From V1-33 sp039795165 (lineage in GTDB: Bacteria > Verrucomicrobiota > Verrucomicrobiia > Verrucomicrobiales > V1-33), in NCBI GenBank assembly GCA_039795165.1, contig JBDKER010000017.1, forward strand, positions 32,231 through 96,230: a stretch of 64,000 nt of DNA, given 5' to 3'. This document shows, in pieces, positions 27,401 through 35,320 of this stretch. Numbering within the stretch: the first letter of the stretch is position 1; every line of letters starts with the position of its first letter. The notes under the pieces are model-generated. The model ran no database searches and was not told where the DNA came from. It was given only the letters and a program-made list of their open reading frames with translations. The position numbers were made by a program, and so were the translations under genes.

Positions 27401-30400
27401 CCGGCTCCGCTCACCGTCACCACAAGTCTTCCGATTCAGAATGGATTTCCGAGGGCGACTGCCGCGAACAACAGCGGGCTCTCCGGCACGGTGGATTCCA
27501 GCCGCGTCCGCAAGGTCCGCATCAACAATGTCGATATCCTTCCGGACAACTACAACGACACAGGCGGTGGCAGCGCCTCGGGTGACGGCGAGGGCGGCAG
27601 TGGACTGGCCCCATGGTCAGCCGGCACGGCTTTCACGCTCCGTCCGGGCATCAACCGACTCACCATCCGCGCCCTCGGCGCAGGGGATGCGGTGCTGGAT
27701 ACGAGATCGCTGGAAATCTGGTTCGACGACGGCAGCGTGGCTCAAAAGACAGGAACCCTCGCAGCCAGCGAAACATGGATCTCCAGCGGCGGTCCGTGGG
27801 TCGTCAGCGGCACTCTCACCGTCCCCAGCGGCGTCACGCTCACCATCGGGGCGGGTGCCAGTGTCTTCATGGAACCAGGTGCCAGCATCGAAGTGACTGG
27901 TACTGGCCGATTGGTGGCCCAGGGCACGGAGGCCAACCGTATCCGCTTCTCGTCGGCTCCCGGAGCCACCGGCCCATGGGGTGGCATCGTCTTCCGCAAT
28001 GCCACCCTCGAAAGCCGCATTACCTTTGCGGACATCGAAAATGCTGCGGGCACTGCCCAGAACGGCATCACGGCGAAGTGCCACGTCCTCAGCGGCAGTG
28101 TCATTCTCGACAGCCTCGCATGGGGCAACTCGCCCGCGGTGACCTACCTCCACACGGACAATAGTTCTTTCCTCGTCTCCAATTCCACTTTCCCAAGCTA
28201 TCCGGGCACCTTCAACACGACGACGGCTCCGCCGCTCATCGTGGGCCGCAATGGTCCGCCAGCTGCGGGCTACGCGATCTTCCGCCGCAACTACTTCGGC
28301 CATTCCTGGGGCACGGGCGACACGATTTCCTTCACGGGCGGCAACCGTCCAGCGGCCATCCTTCAGGTCATTGGCAATACCTTCGATGGATCGACGGATG
28401 AATGCCTCGAGCTCAATGCCACGGATGCATGGGTCGAGAACAATGTCTTCTTCGGAGTGCACCAGGACAGCCGCCGGAGCGACCCGGCCGACACGGCAAA
28501 TGCGATTGGCGGGGGTGAAGACGGCACGGAGGTCTCGGAATGGACCATCCTCAATAATCTGTTCTACGATGTCGATCACGCTGTCCTCGCACGGAACCGC
28601 AACCGCTTCAGCTTTGTCTCGAACACGGTCTTCCGGGTCAGCCGGTCCTACGGATCGGGAACCGGCATCGCCGCCTTCAGCTTCTCGGATTCGGGTGCGC
28701 CGCTTTCTCCGCTCACCGCAGGGCAGGGGGCCTATATCGCGGACAACATCATCGATGACTGCCCCGCGCTCATCACCAATTACAATCCAGCGAGCCTGAC
28801 GGTCCGCATGGATGGCAATCTCCTCCCGGCCGGCCTTGCATGGACCGGACCGGGCAGCGGCAATTTCTTCACTTCCTCGCGACTCGGAACGTCCAGTCTC
28901 GTGCCTCCGGTCACGCTTGCGGCGGGAACGGTCGAGCAGGGAAGGGCGGCCGCCGCTGCCATCCAGTCGGCTTTCGTGCCCGGTCCGCTCTCGCCGGCAC
29001 TTTGCACGGGCATGTTCGGCGGCAATCGTGGTGGCCTGCAGAAGGATGGGATTGCCATTGGGGGTGAACCTCCCGTGCCGGTCACTGGTGGATCCGTCAC
29101 GCTCGCGGTGGGACCGGGTGGTTCCTTCCTCGCAGGCACGGCTCCTGCGTTCAACTGGGGCTATACGAGCTACCGGTTCTCGCTCGATGGTGGTCCTCTG
29201 TCCGCGGAAACTCCCATCAGCACGCCGCTGACTCTCACGGGGCTCGCGGAAGGTCCTCACCAGGTCACGGTGCTCGGCCGCACGGACGCCGGCGTCTGGC
29301 AGACGTTGCCCACAGCCTCGCGGACCTTCACGGTGCGCGCCACGGCCCAACCGGTCGTCATCAACGAAATCCTTGCGGAGAATGTCAATGCATGGCCGCA
29401 GGGACTGCAGCGGCCGGATGTCATGGAATTCCGCAACCTCGGCAGCAACCCGGTCAGCATGGAGGGCTGGTCGCTCTCGGAACGTCCTCTCGCCACCGGC
29501 GGCAGCCCCCGCTACATCTTCCCGGCCGGCACGGTCATCCCTGCGGAAGGCTACCTCGTCCTCCGGCTCGATCAGGCCGGCTTCGGGCTCGACCGCGATG
29601 GCGACGCTGTCTACCTGCATTCGGGAACGACCGCGGCCGCCCCGCTCATCGATGGCATCGCCTTCGGTTTCCAGGTGGCTGATAAATCAATCGGCCGCCT
29701 CTGCACGGATCTCTCGTGGGCGCTCACGGAGCCAACCCTTGGCTTGGCAAATCAACCAGCCGAACTGGCGTCCGCGACTGGCCTGCGCATCAATGAATGG
29801 TCAGCTGCCAACGATTTCATCCTCGAAGACGATTTCGTGGAACTGCACAATCCGGCCAGTCTTCCGGTGGCCCTTGGCGGGCTGGCGCTGACGGACGATC
29901 CGATCAATTACCCTGCCCGTTCGCCCTTTGCTCCGCTCAGTTTCATCGGACCGCAGGGCTTCGTGCGCTGCATTGCGGACGGACGCACGGACGCCGGCTC
30001 TAATCACCTCGCCTTCGGCCTCAACCGGCTGCGTGAACCTCTGGCGCTGCTCGACTCTTCCGGACGGGTCATCGACCAGATCATGCTTGAGCCGCAGACC
30101 GAAGATGTTTCGCAGGGTCGTCTGCCCGATGGCGGATCGGCGCTCTCGTTCTTCGTCCTGCCGACTCCGGGCTATTCGAATGCCACGGATCTCGCTGCAC
30201 TCAATCCGCTCCTCGAGAATCTCCGCATCACGGAGATCATGTACAATCCTCCGGGTGCAGGAACGCCGGAATTCGTGGAACTGCACAACATCAGTGCCAG
30301 CGCCACCCTGGACCTTGCCCGGGTGCGCTTTGTGAATGGCATCTCGTTCCAGTTTGCTCCGGGATCGGTCCTCGCTCCGGGGGCGTTCACGGTCATCTCG

Positions 30401-31324
30401 AATGTGTCGCAGGCGGCCTTCCTTGCGCGCTATCCCGGCGCTCCCTTCGCGGGAACCTACAGTGGCAGTCTCAGCAATGCCGGGGAACGACTGCGCATGG
30501 AAATCGACGGGGCCCAGCTAGGTATCCTCGACTTCGATTACCTCGACAACTGGTATCCTTCGACAGACGGTGGCGGGGCTTCCCTTGAAATCGTCTCAGC
30601 CACGGCCCCCCGCAATTCATGGGGACTGAAGAGTTCATGGCGCGCCACCGTGCCGAATCCCGGACTCAATGGCATCTTTGGTGTCTTCGCGGGTGAAGAT
30701 ACCTCGGTGGCCATCCCGGCCCCGCTGGAACTCGAAGGCATCGTCAGCTTCGGATCGCAGAATCCGGCTGGCGTCAGCTTCGGATGGACGCGCGTGAGCG
30801 GTCCCGCCCCGGTCACGTTCAGCAAGCCAACGGAACTGGCGACCACCGCCACGTTTACTGCCCCGGGAGTTTACGTCCTCCGGCTTACCGCCACCGGAAC
30901 ATCGGCGGTTTCGGATGATCTCTCGGTCGTCGTGGAGGACAGCTACGATGCATGGGCGGTCCGCTTCCTTGGCAGCGCTGATCCGAATGTCACGGGCGCG
31001 GACCGCGATCCGGACCGCGATGGCATTCCCAATCTCATCGAGTTCGCGCTCGGCATGAATCCGGCCGTCAGTTCGCAGCAGGGTCTCCCGCAGCCGTCGG
31101 TCGAGGGCGGTGTTCTCTCCATTATCTACCCGCGCTATCCCGGAGCCGGACTCACCTACATCGCCGAAGTGTCGGACGATCTGGTCACGTGGAGTTCGGG
31201 TTCGGTCGTGGAATCACGCATCGGCACAGAAGGAGCCACGGAAATCTGGAAGGCTTCGGATACGCGCCCAGTCGATGGCCACAGCCGCCGCTACCTGCGC
31301 GTCCGGGTCGTGCTGCAGCGCTGA
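21488..31324 (+). CDS. Giant secreted protein: VCBS/cadherin-like repeats, CotH kinase-like domain, beta-helix and lamin-tail domains
   Basis: The 3278-residue product has a signal peptide (FALCCFLPAALYGAP). Residues 30-1275 contain about eight VCBS/cadherin-like repeats with GVLANDTD and DGSFTYTP signatures; two of them are interrupted by inserted jelly-roll-like domains. A lamin-tail domain starts near residue 1280 (VVINEIMYSP). A CotH-like domain spans about 1577-1970, with ETNLSNGSNDDYGLYRG and HDFDT near residue 1850. A stretch rich in short repeats at about 2090-2500 looks like a right-handed beta-helix. Three more lamin-tail domains start near 2618, 2765 and 2911. A PKD-like domain and a DRDGIPNLIEFALGMNP segment lead into the shared terminal module. 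CotH homologues phosphorylate spore-coat proteins in Bacillus. A cell-surface or matrix role is likely. Confidence 0.85.
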   Translation: MPMIPGLRTVPRFALCCFLPAALYGAPVAVNDSYTLNEDTVLNTASASLISADFEPAANVVAGDWAYLDRIRNNQNGQTSDTYPTDGAGRDWRSLGFDPATSTVSPWGTSPMPIQAGGIGAFPNAPNILQGLNTSGGPYNVTTYLFRKTFNLTAAQAAVTSWQLRHVVDDGMIVYLNGQQIHQVRMAPDQIFPTGPVTTNTSVNNSIADESVYTSDAITIPAGLLVPGNNVLAIELHQAGGSSYTSSDVGLDVQFSPGGDITQGFVYADDTFGTNRPNNASGAAVATGGNPGGMLTVETGRVNNSSGFSGGWRRTFDLGAPATVRIAFDWRIGTRGGLEPDEFSAFAMSLNGTRYGDINVTQGRFIGQLFGTGNGDGDLNTQWARQTYDVNLPAGSHTLILGGYTNKTTVNSEWGVAFIDNVSITTLSSGTGILANDTGNPVRAELVSGPSLGSLVLDPSGNFSYSPPANYFGTQSFTYRAFDATDPAPSNTATVELIVSPVNDAPIAAPDNYTTNQQQTLNVSAADGVLRNDTDVDNDRSELVAQLVTNVTAQQGTLVLRPDGSFTFTPASAFAGQASFIYRCSDGSATSQDVTVRIDVVGLGSPPTAVNDVYSTPRNTPLTVTALTTGTVTDDVVPYGSSTVSSIWKYLDNGSDQGTAWRAPEFDDATWKSGGAELGYGNGDEVTVVEDNPTPGYQSNESNRFATTYFRRTFAINELYNVTAAEVSLVYDDGGIVFLNGSELGRTPTMPAAADNPNPAFDFYCSNSSNNATSNFTVPLASLRAGENTFATEIHQNLPTSSDISFNLRLRLTRSVAASLLANDTDPDAGSVLRILSHTNPANGSISINPDGTFTYTPNNGFLGTDTFTYIAQDNRGLNSGTATVAINVVPGPNVRPRAVADTYTATEDIALDVPAATGVLANDSDADGDLFTAVLVTGPVSGNLTLRPDGSFRYVPNPDFAGTDVFTYSARDDGGQSTAVSVTITVNNVNDAPVAVADAFAGDPGTRLDVSAPGILANDTDADAGTILTAVLVSPPDAGTLTLNTDGSFSFVPPGAFTGNITFQYRASDGLSESETATVTLRFNGRPVPNPDSYEGTEDTALSISAPGVLANDTDPDNDPLTASLVTPPSKGTLALQANGSFLYTPRADSNGVDSFTYRANDGLRDSASTTTVILTIAPVNDAPVASNDSFGTGLDTFLAISGADGVLRNDTDVDGQTLTAIIVDTTANGTLTLAPDGSFTYQPNPGFSGIDRFTYRASDGELTSAIATATISVGIDLAKVVINEIMYSPATLNPAEEFLEIFNGNPGGLDVSGWKIDAGISFTIPDGTVIPGSGFLVIAANATAFSAAYGSVPLLRGGWTGELSNGGERVRFVTASGALVSEVTYADEGDWAERREETLSSETGWNWFARHDGGGSSLELINPAVSNEVGANWAASQSGPTPGQPNSVRSAATAPLIDKVIHSPAIPSSTQPVTVTARVRDDALDPLQVSLFWRVSTAAPGAFAQLAMSDQGTAGDGDAGDGVFGAVIPPQAVGSSVEFYVAATDGAGLGRTWPPPGRNLGGTLVQAANAFYRVDEEVWNSNYPIYRLAGATADTDLFMSGDWNRNSDAQINVTLITRQGSDIEIRYRCGLRVRGAGSRGNSVNNWRLNIPKDNDWNGDTEMNLNVWHPHLGHLASTLMDAAGLIHERSWPVQVRLNGTNRASNNQQHSFGYFIHLQPAGGEYLNYRRPLDDDGNLYKKVRPHQNFTVRESSPGVPNANGYISDGWIKQSNEGLNDWTDLNTLMRTFAGSTAPTVPQMEAVVNLEYWLRWCAFQAIVNHNETNLSNGSNDDYGLYRGIVDPRFIPLAHDFDTVWGLGGNTSSLDPTNPTATVYQVTGNFSTSGERIPALAPMFTNPEANQRYKAQLVDLLNTVFLPARFNAAVENALGNWGGPAGGISASARDAIRTFNQSRRDHILRTVLGYGSSYDPPAPLTVTTSLPIQNGFPRATAANNSGLSGTVDSSRVRKVRINNVDILPDNYNDTGGGSASGDGEGGSGLAPWSAGTAFTLRPGINRLTIRALGAGDAVLDTRSLEIWFDDGSVAQKTGTLAASETWISSGGPWVVSGTLTVPSGVTLTIGAGASVFMEPGASIEVTGTGRLVAQGTEANRIRFSSAPGATGPWGGIVFRNATLESRITFADIENAAGTAQNGITAKCHVLSGSVILDSLAWGNSPAVTYLHTDNSSFLVSNSTFPSYPGTFNTTTAPPLIVGRNGPPAAGYAIFRRNYFGHSWGTGDTISFTGGNRPAAILQVIGNTFDGSTDECLELNATDAWVENNVFFGVHQDSRRSDPADTANAIGGGEDGTEVSEWTILNNLFYDVDHAVLARNRNRFSFVSNTVFRVSRSYGSGTGIAAFSFSDSGAPLSPLTAGQGAYIADNIIDDCPALITNYNPASLTVRMDGNLLPAGLAWTGPGSGNFFTSSRLGTSSLVPPVTLAAGTVEQGRAAAAAIQSAFVPGPLSPALCTGMFGGNRGGLQKDGIAIGGEPPVPVTGGSVTLAVGPGGSFLAGTAPAFNWGYTSYRFSLDGGPLSAETPISTPLTLTGLAEGPHQVTVLGRTDAGVWQTLPTASRTFTVRATAQPVVINEILAENVNAWPQGLQRPDVMEFRNLGSNPVSMEGWSLSERPLATGGSPRYIFPAGTVIPAEGYLVLRLDQAGFGLDRDGDAVYLHSGTTAAAPLIDGIAFGFQVADKSIGRLCTDLSWALTEPTLGLANQPAELASATGLRINEWSAANDFILEDDFVELHNPASLPVALGGLALTDDPINYPARSPFAPLSFIGPQGFVRCIADGRTDAGSNHLAFGLNRLREPLALLDSSGRVIDQIMLEPQTEDVSQGRLPDGGSALSFFVLPTPGYSNATDLAALNPLLENLRITEIMYNPPGAGTPEFVELHNISASATLDLARVRFVNGISFQFAPGSVLAPGAFTVISNVSQAAFLARYPGAPFAGTYSGSLSNAGERLRMEIDGAQLGILDFDYLDNWYPSTDGGGASLEIVSATAPRNSWGLKSSWRATVPNPGLNGIFGVFAGEDTSVAIPAPLELEGIVSFGSQNPAGVSFGWTRVSGPAPVTFSKPTELATTATFTAPGVYVLRLTATGTSAVSDDLSVVVEDSYDAWAVRFLGSADPNVTGADRDPDRDGIPNLIEFALGMNPAVSSQQGLPQPSVEGGVLSIIYPRYPGAGLTYIAEVSDDLVTWSSGSVVESRIGTEGATEIWKASDTRPVDGHSRRYLRVRVVLQR

Positions 31325-31341
31325 GGTCCGCTCCCTTCCGG

Positions 31342-31384
31342 AACGGCAGGCGCTCCGCTGCGGGCTGCCTGCCGTTTCGCTTTT
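31342..31384 (+). terminator. Rho-independent terminator after the giant gene
   Basis: A 10-base-pair perfect stem AACGGCAGGC/GCCTGCCGTT (31342-31351 with 31367-31376) is followed by the T-rich tail TCGCTTTT. It begins 18 bases after the stop at 31324. Confidence 0.65.
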
Positions 31385-31429
31385 GCGGGGATTGCCAAGG
31401 CGGCGGGCAGGCTCCACGGTCGTCTCGTC

Positions 31430-34400
31430 ATGCTGCGATTCCTCCGTTTTCTCTCACTTGCTCTGCCGGTCCTTCCCGTGCCCGCGAAGGAACTCGACGG
31501 TACCTATCTTCCGACCCAGAATCCCTGCCCGACGGTCGAGGAAGCCATCGCGAAAATGAAGGTGCCGGACGGCTACGAAGTCCGCAACTTCGCTGCCGAA
31601 CCATTGGTCGTGAATCCCGTCGCCATGACATGGGACCACCGCGGCCGCCTCTGGGTCATTGAACTCTTCGAATACCCCAGCGGAGCCGGGACCCCGAACG
31701 ATTACAGCAAAACGGCCGCCGATGAGGAATTCCGCCCGGTCGTGAAGACCGATGCCAGCTCTCCGCGGGACAAGGTCGTCATTCTCGAAGACACCGACAA
31801 CGACGGCAAAGCGGACAAGCGCACCGTCTTCGCCGAGGGCCTCAATCTCGCCACCGCCGTGCTCTGCGGCTACGGCGGGGTCTTTGTCGGCCAGGCACCG
31901 AATCTGTTCTTTTTCCGCGACACCGACGGCGATGACCAAGCGGACGAATACAAGACGGTCCTCACCGGCTTCGGCCTCGAGGACCGCCACGAATTGCTCA
32001 ACAGCTTCTGCTGGGGACCCGATGGCTACATGTATTTCACCCACGGCGTCTTCACCCACAGCAAGGTCCGCCGCCCGGGCGAACCGGACGACAAGGGCAA
32101 CACGCTCAATGCCGGGGTCTACCGCGTGAAGTTCACGGCTAACGACAGCGCGCCCTCCGTCACCTCCCACGAAGTCTATGCCGACGGCACGAGCAATCCG
32201 TGGGGCGTGGACTTCGATGTCCGCGGCAATGCCTTCGTCGAGGCCTGCGTTATCGATCACCTCTTCCACATGGCCCCCGGCGGCATCTACACGCGTCAGG
32301 GCGGTGCCCCGGAGAATCCCTACGCCTACGAACTCCTCCCCAGCATCGTCCCGAAGGACCACCCGCGTCACTTCCGCGCTGCCTACGCCGGCTTCCAGAT
32401 CTACAAGGGTGGCGTCTACCCCGCCGACACCCACGGCCACGCCTTCTTCGGCAACATCCACGACAATGCCATCCACGAAGAAGCCCTCGAACCCGCGGGA
32501 GCCACCTTCCAAGCCAAACCCGTCCGCGACTTCCTCCGCGCCAACGACGGCTGGTTCCGGCCCGTCAGCATCCAGACCGGCCCCGACGGCTTCCTCTGGG
32601 TCATGGACTGGTGCGATAAGTATCCGTGCTACCAGAACGCCCAGGCCAACCCCGGTGGCGTGGACCGCGAAAAAGGCCGCATCTGGCGCGTGTGCTACAC
32701 GGGCAGCGACGAGGGGAAGAAACTGGCGGGAATGTCGCGGGGAGAAAAGGACATGGATTTGAGCAAACTATCGTTCACTGATCGAGCCCGGCGAGTCGGC
32801 CATCCCAACAGTTGGGTTTCCCGCCAATCGGCGCTGGCACATGCTCGCTTTGATGGTGACGATGATTTTCTCCAGACGCCTGAAAAGCTATTCCGCGAAG
32901 CCTTGAAGGGAGAGCGGCTACCGTCCCGACTGGCAGCACTGGACGCACTCTCCATCACTAGCCCGAATTTCGGGAACCTTGAACCAATGGACGCCGTGCG
33001 GTTGCTTAATGCATTGGTGGATGACGCAGATCCCGGAGTCAGGGGTAAGGCGCTGGTGCTGCTGGCGGAATTGCCTCGTCGCTGTGAACATGCAGACCCT
33101 GCTCCCATGAAGACGCAGGCTTCCCAGGTTGCAGGCATCGTGCGCTCGGTTTTGCTTGCAGCAGCCTCCGATACGGATCCATGGGTCCGCTTGCAGGTCG
33201 CATCGCTCATCCGGCGGGAGCGCGCCGGCTATCTGACGGTCGACCCGCCACCCCCTATGTTTCCGGGACGAGATGCCAAGCTCGAATATGAGCGGACACT
33301 TTTAGCCAGACTGATCATTGCTTCCAGAGAACCAACTGATAAAACGCTGCCACTGACGCTTTGGATGTCCATGGAACACGACCTGGGTTCAGACCCGGTG
33401 AGGTGGCTCCCCTGGCTCGCCGACCTCGCCCCCGAGACCAAACCCCTCAGCAACGTTCTCACCTACAAAGCCGCCCGCCGCATCACCGACACGCGCAGCG
33501 CGGAGAACATGGACCTCCTGCTCGGCTTCCTCGACAAGATCAAAGACGACGATGCGCTCACCGCACACGCGCTCGACGGCATGCTGAAAGCCCAGGAAGC
33601 CGGTGCGCTGAAGCCTGCCCAATACGACCCCGCGCCGCTCTTCGCCCACTGGCGCGCCAGCAAGGCCGAGGACGTGCGCAACCTTGCCGGACAACTCGCC
33701 ACGCTGTGGGGCGACCCGAATGCCGTGGCCGCGCTCATGGGCGTGGTGCTCGACGAAAAGGCGGACGTGGAGAAGCGCATCGAATCCATCCGCACCGTGC
33801 GCCGGCTCAAGAGCGACGCCGCACGCGCCGGAATCCTGAAACTGCTGGAACAGAAATCGCCCGACAACCTCACGGTGGAAGTCCTGCGCGCCGCCGGGGA
33901 GTTGGGCGGCATGGATCTCGCGAACGCCATCCTCAAGGCATGGCAGGGCTACAGCCCGTCGCTGCGCACCGCCGCCGCCGAAGTGCTCGTCACCCGGGGC
34001 GACTGGGCGAGCCGTCTCCTCGATGCCGTCGAAGGCAAATGGGTCGCCAGCGGCAAGGTCAATCCGTCCGACATTCCCGTGAGTGTCCGCCGCAGCCTCG
34101 CCCAGAACGAAGACCTCAAGGGCCGTGCCGGCTCCCTGCTGGGCGCATGGAATGAATCGTCGGACGACCTCAAGGCGCTCATCGCCCGGAAGAAGAAGGC
34201 CGCCCTCACCGGCGATCCGGATCTCGCGAACGGCAAGGCCATCTTCACGGCCACCTGCGCCACCTGCCACAAATTCCACGGCGGCGGTCAGGAAGTCGGC
34301 CCGGAATTGATCGGCTCGGGCCGGAGCAACCTCGACGCCCTCCTCGCCAACGTCATCGACCCCAACCAGATCATCGGGAATGGCTACGAGAACTTCATCG

Positions 34401-35155
34401 TCACCACCAAAGACGACCGCACCATCGCCGGCCGCGTCATCGAGGACACGCCCACCCAATTGACCCTCCTCGGCATCGGCGGCGTGACGACGGTCGTCCC
34501 CCGCGGCGATATCCGGAAATCCGTCAATACCCACCAGAGCCTCATGCCCATGGGCTTCGGCGAACTGCCGGACGAGCAGTTCCGCGACCTCATGTGGTAC
34601 ATCCTCGCCCCACCCGAAGAAGGCCCCCTCACGAATGAAAAGAAGGAACACCTCATCCTCAGCGTGGAAACCGCCGCCGCCCCGGAAACGGAAGCCTCCG
34701 ACGGTTCCGACCTCTGGGACCCGAAACGCCGCGACCGCGAATCCGCCAGCCTCTGGAATCCCGACTGGGACCTCGATGCCCCCGACTTCGAAGGTACTCC
34801 CACCAAACTCGTGGAATACCATGGCCGGAAAAATGTCCTCGTCCTCCACCCCAAAAGCCGCACCGAAGCCAGCGCCCTCGTCCGCACCATCGAACTCCCC
34901 GCCGACAAACCAGCAAAACTCTCGGTCTGGGTCGCCAGCCACGACAACGGCGACTGGGACCTCCGCGCCACCGCCAACGGCGAACGCCTCGCCGGTTCCG
35001 CTAAAATCAATGCCGCCAATCCCGACAAACGCTGGAAAAAGCAGACCTGGGACCTCTCCGCCTACCAGGGCAAAAAGGTCACCATCCGCATCGAAAACTG
35101 GGCGAGCGACTGGATGAACGAATTCAGCTTCTGGAGCGGCCTCCGGCTGGAGTGA
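31430..35155 (+). CDS. PVC-type membrane-bound dehydrogenase-like protein with HEAT repeats, c-type heme and a C-terminal beta domain
   Basis: The 1241-residue exported protein (signal LRFLRFLSLALPVLPVPAKE) parallels the one at 17994. It has a propeller over residues 45-420 (MTWDHRGRLWVIELFEYP, EDTDNDGKADKRTVF, WGPDGYMYFTHG, NPWGVDFDVRGNAFVEAC), HEAT-like repeats to about 900, and a c-type heme near residue 942 (CATCHKFHGGG) followed by the loop NVIDPNQIIGNGYENF. It has an extra C-terminal domain of about 150 residues (SVWVASHDNGDWDLRA, KVTIRIENW) that looks like a carbohydrate-binding beta-sandwich. A periplasmic oxidoreductase role with unknown substrate is inferred from the family. The stretch 32700-33390 has different codon usage (TTG, CTG and CTA leucines and lower GC) from the CTC-rich flanks, suggesting recombination. 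Confidence 0.85.
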   Translation: MLRFLRFLSLALPVLPVPAKELDGTYLPTQNPCPTVEEAIAKMKVPDGYEVRNFAAEPLVVNPVAMTWDHRGRLWVIELFEYPSGAGTPNDYSKTAADEEFRPVVKTDASSPRDKVVILEDTDNDGKADKRTVFAEGLNLATAVLCGYGGVFVGQAPNLFFFRDTDGDDQADEYKTVLTGFGLEDRHELLNSFCWGPDGYMYFTHGVFTHSKVRRPGEPDDKGNTLNAGVYRVKFTANDSAPSVTSHEVYADGTSNPWGVDFDVRGNAFVEACVIDHLFHMAPGGIYTRQGGAPENPYAYELLPSIVPKDHPRHFRAAYAGFQIYKGGVYPADTHGHAFFGNIHDNAIHEEALEPAGATFQAKPVRDFLRANDGWFRPVSIQTGPDGFLWVMDWCDKYPCYQNAQANPGGVDREKGRIWRVCYTGSDEGKKLAGMSRGEKDMDLSKLSFTDRARRVGHPNSWVSRQSALAHARFDGDDDFLQTPEKLFREALKGERLPSRLAALDALSITSPNFGNLEPMDAVRLLNALVDDADPGVRGKALVLLAELPRRCEHADPAPMKTQASQVAGIVRSVLLAAASDTDPWVRLQVASLIRRERAGYLTVDPPPPMFPGRDAKLEYERTLLARLIIASREPTDKTLPLTLWMSMEHDLGSDPVRWLPWLADLAPETKPLSNVLTYKAARRITDTRSAENMDLLLGFLDKIKDDDALTAHALDGMLKAQEAGALKPAQYDPAPLFAHWRASKAEDVRNLAGQLATLWGDPNAVAALMGVVLDEKADVEKRIESIRTVRRLKSDAARAGILKLLEQKSPDNLTVEVLRAAGELGGMDLANAILKAWQGYSPSLRTAAAEVLVTRGDWASRLLDAVEGKWVASGKVNPSDIPVSVRRSLAQNEDLKGRAGSLLGAWNESSDDLKALIARKKKAALTGDPDLANGKAIFTATCATCHKFHGGGQEVGPELIGSGRSNLDALLANVIDPNQIIGNGYENFIVTTKDDRTIAGRVIEDTPTQLTLLGIGGVTTVVPRGDIRKSVNTHQSLMPMGFGELPDEQFRDLMWYILAPPEEGPLTNEKKEHLILSVETAAAPETEASDGSDLWDPKRRDRESASLWNPDWDLDAPDFEGTPTKLVEYHGRKNVLVLHPKSRTEASALVRTIELPADKPAKLSVWVASHDNGDWDLRATANGERLAGSAKINAANPDKRWKKQTWDLSAYQGKKVTIRIENWASDWMNEFSFWSGLRLE

Positions 35156-35226
35156 CGGTCCTGCTTTCCCCTGGACTGTCGTCTGGTTTCGGCGGAAGGA
35201 ATATCGCACAGACTCTGCGGCCAATT

Positions 35227-35242
35227 TGGCACGGAACCTGCT
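35227..35242 (+). promoter_or_regulatory. Sigma-54 promoter of the glutamine synthetase gene
   Basis: TGGCACGGAACCTGCT matches the consensus TGGCACG-N4-TTGCW in every fixed position except one T to C change. The GG and GC pairs have the required spacing. It predicts a transcript start near 35253 and a leader of about 68 bases to the ATG at 35321. Sigma-54 control of glutamine synthetase genes is classical nitrogen regulation. No activator site was identified. Confidence 0.75.
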
Positions 35243-35320
35243 TTCAAAAATTCCTACCGACGTGCCGTTCCGGGCAGCAACCCCGAGGCGGACGCCGGTG
35301 CAACCTCACCTCACATCCCT

